Shown here: positions 16,496 through 24,824 of the stretch, in pieces
Layout: every line of letters begins with the position of its first letter
Position numbering within the stretch: the stretch's first letter is position 1
Assembly (NCBI GenBank): GCA_038321965.1
Contig: JBBQFL010000013.1
Span: forward strand, 20,432-84,431
Direction of reading: 5' to 3'
DNA from: UKL13-2 sp038321965
GTDB taxonomy: Bacteria; Pseudomonadota; Gammaproteobacteria; Burkholderiales; Usitatibacteraceae
DNA: 64,000 nt
Notes under the pieces: generated by a model
What the model saw: only the letters and a program-made list of their open reading frames with translations
The model's database searches: none
What the model was told of the DNA's origin: nothing
Made by a program: the position numbers and the translations under genes

Positions 16496-17224
16496 ATGAG
16501 GCGCTGGCATATGCGGCATAACGCTGAACTACTTGTCGTCATGATCTTGGTCGGTGGCGGCTTGTTATGCGCGGCTTTGTGGATGAAGCAGCGTTTGCAT
16601 ACGCCCGCGACGGCGTCATTTCGCAGTGAAACCAGCAATTCGGATCGGCAACAAAAAGCTGGGGCAGCGATTTTGGCGCCCACTGCGCCCGTCACCCCGT
16701 CGCGCGCCTGCGCCGAGGCCGTGCGGCCTGCCGCCGGCAAGAGTGCTAACGCCAGTATCCGCCACGACGCAAGGGACGACATCCGCTTGCTTTCAGGGCT
16801 GGACCTTGCCATTCCGGTGGCAGGCGTCGACAAAGCATCGCTATATGACTCCTTTAGCGATGGACGCGGCGAGCGCAAACATGAGGCCATCGATATCCAT
16901 GCTGCGCGTGGCACACCGGTGATTGCCGTCGGCGACGGCTGCATAGTGAAATTATTCCGTAGCGTTCCCGGCGGCATCACGCTTTACCAGTTCGACCCGG
17001 AGGGCAATTTCGCCTACTACTATGCGCACCTGGACCGCTATGCGGATGGCGTGAAGGAAGGAACTGAACTCAAGCGCGGCGACGTTCTTGGCTATGTTGG
17101 CACCACCGGTAACGCACCACCAAATGCGCCGCATCTACACTTTGCCATCGTCCGGCTGGGGCCGGAAAAGCGCTGGTGGGCAGGTACGGCAGTGAACCCG
17201 TATACGGTGTTCACCAATCCATGA
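16496..17224 (+). CDS. M23 (LytM-type) metallopeptidase, membrane-anchored
   Basis: Expected to cleave or regulate cleavage of peptidoglycan cross-bridges. 242 residues from the ATG at 16496: an N-terminal membrane helix (LLVVMILVGGGLLCAALW), a variable linker, then the LytM core with the zinc ligands in HEAIDIHAARGTPV (His and Asp) and PHLHFAIVRLG (HxH). The catalytic-site His of YAHLDRY is also present, so it looks enzymatically active rather than a degenerate EnvC/NlpD-type activator. The 20-base gap to the L,D-transpeptidase suggests one transcript and a shared cell-wall remodelling role. Confidence 0.92.
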   Translation: MRRWHMRHNAELLVVMILVGGGLLCAALWMKQRLHTPATASFRSETSNSDRQQKAGAAILAPTAPVTPSRACAEAVRPAAGKSANASIRHDARDDIRLLSGLDLAIPVAGVDKASLYDSFSDGRGERKHEAIDIHAARGTPVIAVGDGCIVKLFRSVPGGITLYQFDPEGNFAYYYAHLDRYADGVKEGTELKRGDVLGYVGTTGNAPPNAPHLHFAIVRLGPEKRWWAGTAVNPYTVFTNP

Positions 17225-17287
17225 TGGGTGCGCCGGTTGAGCCGGCGCATGCGGCGACGCTTCCGCGTGTCGACACGGAACTCAGCG

Positions 17288-17578
17288 CTAGACGGAACCC
17301 TGCATTGGCAACCGATTTTTTTCTTTCCAGCGCGCGTGCACCCCAGGACGGCGCAGCGCCGCGATGGAGGCACCTGAAAATCGCGCACGCGCGACATCGG
17401 ACTGGCGGGTGTTTGACGTGATCAACCGAGTCGATGAAATTGCCGAAACGTGTCGGCTAACCGTCAATGCAATTGCATCTACCATCTCATGATCGACGAT
17501 TTCCGGCCCGACCGGTTCAACGCGACGATCACCGCGCATCGCCAGCACGCTAAATCGTTCCCGCACCCACTTCAACAT
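17288..17578 (-). CDS. Possible small protein of unknown function
   Basis: 96-residue frame from the ATG at 17576-17578 with a purine-rich GAGAGAG 5-11 bases upstream as a fair ribosome site. Composition is Arg/Val/Ala-rich, and no family or membrane helix is recognised. The first half (PEIVDHEMVDAIALTVSRHV) reads like coding sequence; the second half, rich in Arg and Pro, is less convincing, so a truncated or frameshifted gene is possible. Confidence 0.35.
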   Translation of the reverse strand: MLKWVRERFSVLAMRGDRRVEPVGPEIVDHEMVDAIALTVSRHVSAISSTRLITSNTRQSDVARARFSGASIAALRRPGVHARWKEKNRLPMQGSV

Positions 17579-17886
17579 ATCAACTCTCTCTGGACGTAAA
17601 TTGAAATCTGGCTAAACACAAGGCCTAGATTGACTTCTGAAGCAGTCAGGATTGCACGAATGCCCCGCAATTGATGTGAAAATCCTCACACCCGGACGCA
17701 AATGATGCAGCACCGACGTGACGGCCATGTGACCGCAATGTGGCATTCGAATGACGCCCGCTGCCACAGCCGTAAAAAGGCCCGGGAAACCACTCGGCGT
17801 CCCGGGCCAAATAGTCGAGGGGATGTCGACTAGGGGAACATCGTTACGCGCCGTCACAACCGCCCACGCGCTTCAAAATTCTTTGC
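17579..17886. other. Intergenic region with terminator and upstream hairpin
   Basis: 308 bases between two minus-strand frames. It contains an intrinsic terminator (17774-17808) and, just upstream of it on the minus strand, a perfect 7-bp hairpin, TAGTCGA/TCGACTA at 17812-17832 with loop CATCCCC. Nothing else was seen in 17579-17770. Confidence 0.5.
17774..17808 (-). terminator. Intrinsic terminator after the small lipoprotein gene
   Basis: GGCCCGGGA at 17779-17787 pairs with TCCCGGGCC at 17800-17808, a 9-bp GC-rich stem. On the minus strand it is followed directly by TTTTT (17778-17774). It should end the lipoprotein transcript about 80 bases past its stop. The stem core is the same as in the small-RNA terminator near 48.8 kb. 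Confidence 0.8.
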
Positions 17887-18081
17887 TTACAAAGCCGCCG
17901 CATGAATCATCGGCCGTGTGTTTGCAATCAGCGTGGCCGACTTGACGACCATCAGCGCAGCATCACCCGCCAGCAACTCTTCGCTGGTGCGTATCGACCC
18001 GCAGCCCATAGTGAGCAATGCGGCAACCAATAATGTGCCCATCAAAAAAGTGTCTTTGCTGACTTTGTTGTTCATTTGCAT
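17887..18081 (-). CDS. Small lipoprotein, unknown function
   Basis: 64 residues from the ATG at 18079-18081 (MQMNNKVSK; an ATG two codons later is equally possible). A short basic start, a hydrophobic stretch (LMGTLLVAALLTM) and a Cys in TMGCGS form a lipoprotein signal peptide whose lipobox is slightly atypical (Met at -2). The mature part is only about 40 residues. The longer frame upstream to 18246 is not lipoprotein-like. It has its own intrinsic terminator. Confidence 0.65.
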   Translation of the reverse strand: MQMNNKVSKDTFLMGTLLVAALLTMGCGSIRTSEELLAGDAALMVVKSATLIANTRPMIHAAAL

Positions 18082-18300
18082 TCTCGGCTCGTGGCTTCTT
18101 GTGCGTTGAGGTGTGTCGCTACCTGATGTCGCCAATATAAATAGCGAAAGCCGTCGTCTCAAACAGAAAGCGACAGAATGCGCCGAATGCAGAACGAAGT
18201 GCAGCCTGCCTCGACGTGTATCAAGTCGGGCCTGCTGGCAATCCAAACGGGTGCGGCTAGCGCCGGCGCATCACGACAGCCGGGGCATTCCGCTCTGAAG

Positions 18301-19758
18301 TTAGTGGCTTGAAGCGCCGCCGTGGGACGGATGGGGATGCGCCTGATGTTCGTGCGGCGCGCTTAGCAACGAGCCAACCACCATGCCCAGACCCGCCATC
18401 AATATGCCGACAAGCTGCGCTGGCACCTGCTCACCAAGCGGCGTGGCCAGGAACAGTATCCACGACATGATGCCCATCACGATTGACGCGATCGCACCGT
18501 AACGCGTGGCCCGCTTCCAGTAAAGGCCGCAGACCAATGGTACAAACGCGCCAACCAGCGTGACCTGATACGCGCCTGACACCATTTCGTAAATCGGCGT
18601 GCCCTTGGTTGCAATCGCGTAGGCGAGTACGCAAGCCGTAAAAATGAACAGCGTGACGCGGAAGGCAAGCAACTCCTGTTTGTCGGTCAGGCCACCACGC
18701 ATATTCTTGTAAATGTTTTCCACGAAACTGGTCGAGGGCGCCAGCAGCGTGGCAGATGCGGTGGATTTGATGGCGGACAACAACGCACCGAAGAAAAACA
18801 CCTGCGCGATAAACGGCATTTGCGTGAGGATGAACGTCGGCAGCACGCGCTGCGGATCGCCGGCAAGCAGCTCCTTGGTCTTTTCGGGCATCGCCAGCAC
18901 CGCGCACGCCACAATGAACATCGGCACAAACGCAAACAGCAGATACGAGAGCCCGCCGATGACAGCACCACGCGATGCGGTCTTGGCGTCCTTGGCCGAC
19001 ATCACCCGCTGGAACACATCCTGCTGCGGAATCGAGCCCAACATCATGGTGATGGCCGCCGCGAAGAAAAACATCACATCACGAAAGTTCGGTGCCGGGA
19101 AAAACTTGAACCAGTCGTTGGTCTGCGCTAGCGCAAACACCTTGTCGGCGCCTCCGGCGCGGTCTCCCGCCATGAAGGCGATGATGGTGAGGCCGACGAC
19201 CAGCACGATCATCTGTATGAAGTCGGTCCACGCAATGGCCAGCATGCCGCCGAAGATCACGTAGGCCAGCACTGACAGTGTGCCGATCACCATGCCGGTG
19301 TTGACACTGATGACATCGTTACTCACGACGTTGAACACCAAGCCCAGAGCCGTCACCTGGGCAGCTACCCAGCCGAGATAGCTCAGGATGATCGTAACGG
19401 AGCAAAGAATCTCGACGGTCTTTCCATAGCGTTTGCGATAAAAATCGCCGATCGTCATCAGGTTCATGCGGTACAGTCGCGCGGCAAAAAACAGGCCGAC
19501 AAATACCAGACACATCGACGCCCCGAATGGGTCTTCAACGACGCTATTTAATCCACCCTGTACGAATTTGGCGCTGATGCCCAGCACGGTCTCCGCACCG
19601 AACCAGGTTGCGAACGTTGTTGTGATAATCATTGCCAGCGGCAGGCTTTTTCCAGCCAGCGCGAAATCGGTCGAGGTCTTGACGCGAGTACCGGCGTACA
19701 AGCCGATGGCCAGCGTGCCCAGCAGATACATTACGACGAAAGCTAGCAGCGCGTTCAT
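18301..19758 (-). CDS. Sodium:solute symporter family (SSS) permease
   Basis: Inner-membrane secondary transporter, expected to take up an organic solute with sodium. 485 residues with about 12-13 hydrophobic segments from the first residue (LLAFVVMYLLGTLAIGLYAG). Family landmarks are DFALAGKSLPLAM, FGAETVLGISAKFVQGG, GDFYRKRYGKTVE and the helix containing SAIKSTASATLLAPSTSF. The substrate cannot be read from the sequence. The cytoplasmic tail is unusual, with six histidines in its last 17 residues (HEHQAHPHPSHGGASSH). It precedes no obvious partner gene and is 117 bases from the ubiB stop. Confidence 0.93.
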   Translation of the reverse strand: MNALLAFVVMYLLGTLAIGLYAGTRVKTSTDFALAGKSLPLAMIITTTFATWFGAETVLGISAKFVQGGLNSVVEDPFGASMCLVFVGLFFAARLYRMNLMTIGDFYRKRYGKTVEILCSVTIILSYLGWVAAQVTALGLVFNVVSNDVISVNTGMVIGTLSVLAYVIFGGMLAIAWTDFIQMIVLVVGLTIIAFMAGDRAGGADKVFALAQTNDWFKFFPAPNFRDVMFFFAAAITMMLGSIPQQDVFQRVMSAKDAKTASRGAVIGGLSYLLFAFVPMFIVACAVLAMPEKTKELLAGDPQRVLPTFILTQMPFIAQVFFFGALLSAIKSTASATLLAPSTSFVENIYKNMRGGLTDKQELLAFRVTLFIFTACVLAYAIATKGTPIYEMVSGAYQVTLVGAFVPLVCGLYWKRATRYGAIASIVMGIMSWILFLATPLGEQVPAQLVGILMAGLGMVVGSLLSAPHEHQAHPHPSHGGASSH

Positions 19759-19875
19759 ATTGCCATCCCTCTCGCCTTTGGCGATAGATCGAAAATCAAT
19801 GCGGGAATTTTATCAAACAGGACGTGGCAAAAAGCACACATCGTCGTCCGCCAGGGTATTTACGCCGCTGGCAGC

Positions 19876-21444
19876 CTAGCCGACGAACATGCCGAACAAC
19901 ATAAACACGTACATGCTCGCAATCATGGCCGCCAGGATCACCAGTACCAGCAGCACCGTAGACTGCCAGCGTTGAGTATGGTTGACGCGGTTGATCGCTT
20001 TCTCAATGGCCTCCAGACGCGCCGACGGGTCATTCGCAAGCGCACGATGCACCAAGCGGGGGAGTTGCGGCAGGGTTGCGGTCCACAGCGGCCCCTCCTT
20101 TTTGAGCTGCTTGATCAGTCCGCGCCAACCTAGCTGCTCACCCATCCAATGCTCCAGAATCGGCTGCGCGACCGGACGCAGATCGAGCTCGGGGTAAAGC
20201 TGTCTGCCCAGGCCCTCTACTTGCAGCAGGGTTTTTTGCAGAAGTACCAGCTGCGGCTGGATCTCCATCTTGAACCGGCGCGAAACCTCAAACAAGCGCA
20301 GCAGGACGTTGCCAAAGTAGATTTCCTTGAGTGGCTTGTCGAAAATGGGCTCGCACACCGAGCGGATTGCGCTTTCAAATTCGTCCACCCGCGTGTCTGC
20401 GGGCACCCACCCGGCTTCGATGTGGGCAATCGCCACACTCTTGTAATCGCGCTGGAAAAAGGCCGCGAAATTGCGTGCCAGATAGTTTTTGTCTTCGTCG
20501 GCAAGCGTACCCATGATGCCAAAATCCACGCCCGAGTAGATGCCATTGCGGCCCACGAAGATATTGCCGGGATGCATATCGGCATGAAAAAACCCATCGC
20601 GAAACACCTGCGTGAAGAAAATCTTCACGCCGTCGCTGGCCAGTCGCGCGAGATCGAAATTGGCGGCTTTCAACTGGGCGATGTCGTTGACTGGAATGGC
20701 ATCGATTCTCTCCATCACCATGACGTCGCGGTGGCAGTAGTCGAAGTACACCTCGGGCACATAGAGCAACCTGCCATCGATGAAATTGCGCCGCAGCGTG
20801 GACGCGTTGGATGCTTCGCGGATGAGATCGAGCTCGTCGAAAATGGATTTCTCGAATTCCGCAACCACTTCACGCGGCCGCAGGCGCTTGCCGTCGTCAT
20901 ACGAGTGTTCGATGAGATCGGCCACCACATAAAGCAGGCCGATGTCTTTCTGGATTGTCGCGCGGATGTTGGGCCGCAGGATTTTGACGGCAACATCGCG
21001 GCCCGCTTCCGTGCCGGATCGCAGCGTTGCGAAATGCACCTGCGCAATCGACGCGCTGGCGATCGGCGTCAGATCGAACGCGCTGAAGGTGTCTTCAAAC
21101 GTGCGTCCCGCCGCGTCGCCGTAGACGCGATTGAGTGTGCTGACGACGTCATCAGCAGCGAATGGCGGCACGGCATCCTGCAGTGCCGCGAGGCCATTGG
21201 CGATGTCGGCAGGCACCAGGTCTGGACGAGTGGAGAGCAACTGGCCGAATTTGACAAAAATCGGCCCTAGCTCCTCAAGCGCCAGCCGCAGGCGCACTGC
21301 GCGCGGTTCGGCGTAGTGCCGCCAGAACAGCATCGCGCGCACCACGTCGGCGAGCACGCGTGACCGTTCATGGCCGGCGAGAAACTCGTCGAGCCCGTAA
21401 CGATAGACCACGGAGATGATTTTGAAAAAACGGAATGCGCGCAT
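19876..21444 (-). CDS. ubiB: UbiB, atypical kinase of ubiquinone biosynthesis
   Basis: Membrane-bound ABC1/ADCK-family protein required for coenzyme Q synthesis. 522 residues. The hallmark KxGQ motif is at 65-68 (KFGQ) within LGPIFVKFGQLLSTRPD. The kinase-like core has the Ala-rich loop and VAVKILRPNI, then HADMHPGNIFVG and VDFGIMG. Two C-terminal hydrophobic helices (TVLLVLVILAAMIASMYVF, then LFGMFVG) anchor it. It ends the minus-strand ubiquinone cluster that starts with the DUF971 gene at 25.6 kb. Confidence 0.96.
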   Translation of the reverse strand: MRAFRFFKIISVVYRYGLDEFLAGHERSRVLADVVRAMLFWRHYAEPRAVRLRLALEELGPIFVKFGQLLSTRPDLVPADIANGLAALQDAVPPFAADDVVSTLNRVYGDAAGRTFEDTFSAFDLTPIASASIAQVHFATLRSGTEAGRDVAVKILRPNIRATIQKDIGLLYVVADLIEHSYDDGKRLRPREVVAEFEKSIFDELDLIREASNASTLRRNFIDGRLLYVPEVYFDYCHRDVMVMERIDAIPVNDIAQLKAANFDLARLASDGVKIFFTQVFRDGFFHADMHPGNIFVGRNGIYSGVDFGIMGTLADEDKNYLARNFAAFFQRDYKSVAIAHIEAGWVPADTRVDEFESAIRSVCEPIFDKPLKEIYFGNVLLRLFEVSRRFKMEIQPQLVLLQKTLLQVEGLGRQLYPELDLRPVAQPILEHWMGEQLGWRGLIKQLKKEGPLWTATLPQLPRLVHRALANDPSARLEAIEKAINRVNHTQRWQSTVLLVLVILAAMIASMYVFMLFGMFVG

Positions 21445-21515
21445 GAGCGGCGATTTTAGCCTGTTGCGATGTCAGCAAGCCGCTTTACGCTATGTGAAGA
21501 CCGAAACGCAGTGCG

Positions 21516-22043
21516 CTATCGTCCCGTCAGCGCCAGCCACGCCGCCTTCATTCGCAACTTCAGGTTGTGTGCAGCTTCGCGCAAGCGCTGGTACGCGGGC
21601 AAGGCGCGCACATATGCGTAGATCTTTTCCTTCCAGCCAGTAATGAAAACGTATGAGCGTTTGAACCAGCCGATGGTAAGCAGCGCGGGTTTGGTCAGAG
21701 AAAAAATCCGCGCTAGAAATGCCGTCCCGATGATTTTGGCGACGATGAATACCCATAGGCCATACATGCCATGACCATGGGCAATCAGCCAGAACGCCAC
21801 TAGCTTGAATGGTAGGAGTACCGCACCGGGAATGACGAACGCGATCAGCGCCGCATAGGGCGGCAGTCGGGATATTTGCGTTTCGACCCAGTGAACTGGC
21901 GGCAATTTGCCAAGCCAGGCCATGAACGCCAACATCGCGTCCCATACCCACTCTTCCAGAAAAATCCATATCGCGAGCGGAATTGTATAAAGGCTGCGCG
22001 CGATACGGCGCCAGGTGCCCGTGGGGGGGAGATCGCTGTTCAT
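21516..22043 (-). CDS. Conserved membrane protein in the ubi cluster, unknown function
   Basis: 175 residues. One membrane segment is likely around 78-95 (YAALIAFVIPGAVLLPFKLVAF) and a second at 100-125 (GLWVFIVAKIIGTAFLARIF). Tryptophan-rich amphipathic stretches lie before them (LAIWIFLEEWVWDAMLAFMAW). The C-terminal third is basic and helical. It sits 71 bases upstream of ubiB and 76 bases downstream of ubiJ on the same strand, which suggests cotranscription. I do not recognise a named family. Confidence 0.75.
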   Translation of the reverse strand: MNSDLPPTGTWRRIARSLYTIPLAIWIFLEEWVWDAMLAFMAWLGKLPPVHWVETQISRLPPYAALIAFVIPGAVLLPFKLVAFWLIAHGHGMYGLWVFIVAKIIGTAFLARIFSLTKPALLTIGWFKRSYVFITGWKEKIYAYVRALPAYQRLREAAHNLKLRMKAAWLALTGR

Positions 22044-22119
22044 TTTTGTTTCGGCAACGAGTTCGCCGCGTCGATATTGGCTCTCTGCATCAAGGATCTC
22101 TTACAATCCCGGCGCGTTT

Positions 22120-22728
22120 CTACCGGTTCAAACCGGGTTTTGAAAGTCGCGCATCCAGCCGCGCGATGTCGTCGCGCAGCGTTTCACTTTTTCGCGTCAG
22201 CACTTCGAGTTCGCGCGAGGAAATGAATGCTCGCCGCTCCTCTGTCAAGTATTCGGCCACGTTTGCCGTCAGGCGTTGCCCTGCCTCGGCCCGCCAGGTG
22301 TTTGCCCGCTGCGCCGCGTCCACGACCCGATGCGCCACCACATCACCAACCAGGCGGCTCAGATCCGCCTCGACATCCCATTCAACATTGCGCGCAATAT
22401 CCGACAGCGTTGCCGCCAATTCAGAATCGCCGCTGAAGGCAATTTTTGACAGTGCTGCTGGATCCCTGGCCGCAAGTCCTGGCAACAGCGATAGTGGTGC
22501 GCTCATCGATACGTCCGCAGTCGTCTCCGCAGTATCGCCGTCAGTGTCGCCCACCAACTCAAAGTCGCCGCCGGTCGCAATCCGCATAACCGTCCTGATA
22601 GGGCCGATCTGCACGGCGATCACTTTCCCGTGATGCGCCCGCAATCGCCCGCGTGCTGCCGGATAGTCCGACAGAACGCGGTTGACAAAGCGAACAACCG
22701 GAAAATGCAGCGCCGTGGTGTGCGACAT
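22120..22728 (-). CDS. ubiJ: UbiJ-like SCP2-domain ubiquinone biosynthesis accessory factor
   Basis: Lipid-binding protein of the ubiquinone-biosynthesis complex, which together with UbiK is thought to present the hydrophobic precursor. 202 residues from the ATG at 22726-22728: the SCP2-like N-terminal half (ALHFPVVRFVNRVL, then IGPIRTVMRIATGGDFELV) and a helical C-terminal half with an end predicted to be coiled (LEVLTRKSETLRDDIARLDARLS). Its ATG overlaps the TGA of the Tim44-like gene by one base (TGATG), so translation is probably coupled. The position between ubiE and ubiB is standard. Confidence 0.9.
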   Translation of the reverse strand: MSHTTALHFPVVRFVNRVLSDYPAARGRLRAHHGKVIAVQIGPIRTVMRIATGGDFELVGDTDGDTAETTADVSMSAPLSLLPGLAARDPAALSKIAFSGDSELAATLSDIARNVEWDVEADLSRLVGDVVAHRVVDAAQRANTWRAEAGQRLTANVAEYLTEERRAFISSRELEVLTRKSETLRDDIARLDARLSKPGLNR

Positions 22729-23672
22729 CAACTGGTTTGTTGAATGCCCGCAAGTAGCCAGGTCGATTTGGCGTCGTCCAGACGCTTGGCGACGTGCCAG
22801 ATTTCGTCGAACGGTACGGCCGGGCCACCTACCTCCTCACGGATTTCGCCGGTATAGCGAACGCTGGCAATGGCGCGCGAATTTTCAGTGGTGACTTCAA
22901 GCACCGCGACATTGAGCGACACGATTTCGGTTTTCTGCGGTGCGTCGCCACGCTCTTGAATCTGCAGTGAGAGTTCAGCGTACATTTCCGGTGTCGTGAA
23001 ATCGCGAATGTCGTTCACGTCTCGGGCGTCGTTGGCCGCTTGCAGCCGGATGAAGGCAAAACGTGCCTGCCGTTCAAAGCCGGGGACGTCAAAATCGGCC
23101 GGGATACGCGGCGCAGCCGCTGGTTCTGTCGCGACACCGGGATTATTCATCAGCTTGCTGCCGATCTCCGGCGCACCGCCCGCGAGGCCGCCGGACTGGA
23201 AGTGTGTGGGTGACGGGGCGGGAGCGTAAGGTGCACTACCGGCACCTCCGCCTGCGTACTGCATCGGTGCGACCGAGCCGCCACCACTCTCCATCGCCTT
23301 CTTGCGCATATACATACGGAACAGCATAAACGCCCCGAATGCGAGGCCGGCAAACAGCAGGATATCCATCATCTTTAAGCCGCTAAAGCCGCCACCCATA
23401 AACATCGATGCCAGCAGGCCGCCAGCGGCAAGCCCGGCCAATGGTCCCAGCCATCTGCTCATGCCTGAAGGCGCCGGCGCAGCGGGCGGTGTTACGGCGC
23501 CAGCAGGGGCAACCGTGTTTTGCGCCGGGGCCTTGGGTGCTTCCTTCTGGATATTCTGCCTTTGCATGCCGGTCGATTTACCGGCACCCAATCGCCCTCC
23601 TGCTTCGGCGTCGCCGACGGCGAACAGCGTGGCGCATAGTGCCATTGCAACCGAGATCAACAGATTCTTCAT
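22728..23672 (-). CDS. Tim44-like domain protein with signal sequence
   Basis: 314 residues: signal peptide (LLISVAMALCATLFAVGDAEAG), a Gln/Ala/Pro-rich linker, a membrane segment (GLKMMDILLFAGLAFGAFMLFRMYMRKK) and a C-terminal Tim44-like domain from about residue 190 (DVPGFERQARFAFIRLQAANDARD, DIRDFTTPEMYAEL, then EIWHVAKR). Tim44-like domains bind membranes or lipids and have an NTF2-like fold. A gene of this kind regularly lies between ubiE and ubiJ in betaproteobacteria, and its role in ubiquinone synthesis is inferred only from that position. The stop overlaps the ubiJ start. Confidence 0.88.
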   Translation of the reverse strand: MKNLLISVAMALCATLFAVGDAEAGGRLGAGKSTGMQRQNIQKEAPKAPAQNTVAPAGAVTPPAAPAPSGMSRWLGPLAGLAAGGLLASMFMGGGFSGLKMMDILLFAGLAFGAFMLFRMYMRKKAMESGGGSVAPMQYAGGGAGSAPYAPAPSPTHFQSGGLAGGAPEIGSKLMNNPGVATEPAAAPRIPADFDVPGFERQARFAFIRLQAANDARDVNDIRDFTTPEMYAELSLQIQERGDAPQKTEIVSLNVAVLEVTTENSRAIASVRYTGEIREEVGGPAVPFDEIWHVAKRLDDAKSTWLLAGIQQTS

Positions 23673-23742
23673 GGTATTACCTCCGATATGTCCTGAACTG
23701 CGACGTGAAACATTGGCTTAATTGTGCGGCGAACTTGCCGTG

Positions 23743-24093
23743 CTATTTACCGATTTTTGCGTCGTACGTGACTTCCACGTCCGCACCGGTTTTGTTTTCC
23801 CACATCAGACAATAGGTTTCCTTGGCCTTTGCTTCATACAGACCCGATTCCGCACTGGTGCGGTCGAGCTTGACGGGATAGTAGACCTGATCGCCCTTGT
23901 GGTAATGCAGATTGAAATCCACTTTGGCCGTAGACTCAAAGCGGTATTCAATTTTTTGTGGCGGCGTCAGGGTAAGGCATTTCTCGTGGACTTTGCCTGC
24001 CTTGATCACCACCGGCTTGCCAGTCGGCCCCGCCTGGGAAAAGGCGCTAGCGGCGACGCTGCCCAGTATTACAGCCAGAACGACATTTCTCAT
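23743..24093 (-). CDS. Small secreted protein, unknown function
   Basis: 116 residues with a clear signal peptide (MRNVVLAVILGSVAASAFSQA) and a short beta-rich mature part (IEYRFESTAKVDFNLHYHKGDQVYYPVK) with two cysteines, in EKCLTL and TYCLMW, that could form a disulfide. I do not recognise the family. Its ATG overlaps the TGA of ubiE in an ATGA arrangement, so it is translated from the ubi transcript. That makes it an unusual periplasmic member of this operon. Confidence 0.8.
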   Translation of the reverse strand: MRNVVLAVILGSVAASAFSQAGPTGKPVVIKAGKVHEKCLTLTPPQKIEYRFESTAKVDFNLHYHKGDQVYYPVKLDRTSAESGLYEAKAKETYCLMWENKTGADVEVTYDAKIGK

Positions 24094-24824
24094 CGCTTTA
24101 CTCCACGGTGCAATGCAACGACACCGGCAGACAAATTGAAGAATTCAACGCGCTTGAGTCCGGCGGTTTCCATCATGCCTTTGAGCGTTACCTGGTCAGG
24201 GTGCATGCGAATCGATTCAGCCAAATATCGATAGCTGGCCTCGTCCTTCGCGATGAACTTGCCGAGCAACGGCAGGATGTTGAACGAGTATGCGTCATAT
24301 ATCTTGTTCAAGCTGGTGTGTATTTTAGAAAATTCAAGTACCAGCAGGCGTCCACCCGGTTTCAGGACGCGCGTCATTTCTGCAAGTGCGACATCCTTAT
24401 GCGTCATGTTGCGCAGGCCAAAGGCGACGCTGACCAGGTCAAACGAGTCGCTGCCGAAGGGCAGCTTCTCGGCGTCACACAATGCGCCAGGCAGCGTCAG
24501 CCCCTTGTTGATCAAGCGGTCACGGCCAACCCGCAGCATCGCTTCGTTGATGTCTGTTTGCCAAACCTGTCCACTCGCACCCGCGCGCTGCGCGAACGCC
24601 AGCGCCAGATCGCCAGAACCGGAGGCGACATCGAGCACCCTCTCGCCCGGCTTTACATTGGCCAGATCCACCGTAAAGCGCTTCCACAGGCGATGCATGC
24701 CGCCGGACATGAGGTCATTCATGACGTCGTACGAGGGCGCGACTGACTTGAATACTTCGCGTACCTTGGCCGATTTCTCGCCCTCGGGCACCTGCTGAAA
24801 ACCAAAGTGTGTGGCGTTACTCAT
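24090..24824 (-). CDS. ubiE: UbiE, demethylubiquinone/demethylmenaquinone C-methyltransferase
   Basis: SAM-dependent methyltransferase of ubiquinone (and menaquinone, where made) synthesis. 244 residues from the ATG at 24822-24824 (MSNATHFGFQ). Signatures are YDVMNDLMSGGMHRLWK, the SAM loop VLDVASGSGDLALAFA, and SVAFGLRNMTHKDVALAEM, then KPGGRLLVLEFS. An upstream extension of 26 codons is unlike the family. The start overlaps the stop of the NTF2-like gene by 8 bases, and the stop overlaps the next gene by 4, so the three are tightly coupled. Confidence 0.97.
   Translation of the reverse strand: MSNATHFGFQQVPEGEKSAKVREVFKSVAPSYDVMNDLMSGGMHRLWKRFTVDLANVKPGERVLDVASGSGDLALAFAQRAGASGQVWQTDINEAMLRVGRDRLINKGLTLPGALCDAEKLPFGSDSFDLVSVAFGLRNMTHKDVALAEMTRVLKPGGRLLVLEFSKIHTSLNKIYDAYSFNILPLLGKFIAKDEASYRYLAESIRMHPDQVTLKGMMETAGLKRVEFFNLSAGVVALHRGVKR

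Noticed and set aside
23695..23710. Sequence GCGACGTGAAACA resembling part of a parS site, downstream of the 116-residue secreted protein's neighbourhood
   Set aside because: Only about 12 of 16 bases match and the left half (TGTTCC) is missing, so it is far weaker than the two sites in and before mnmE.
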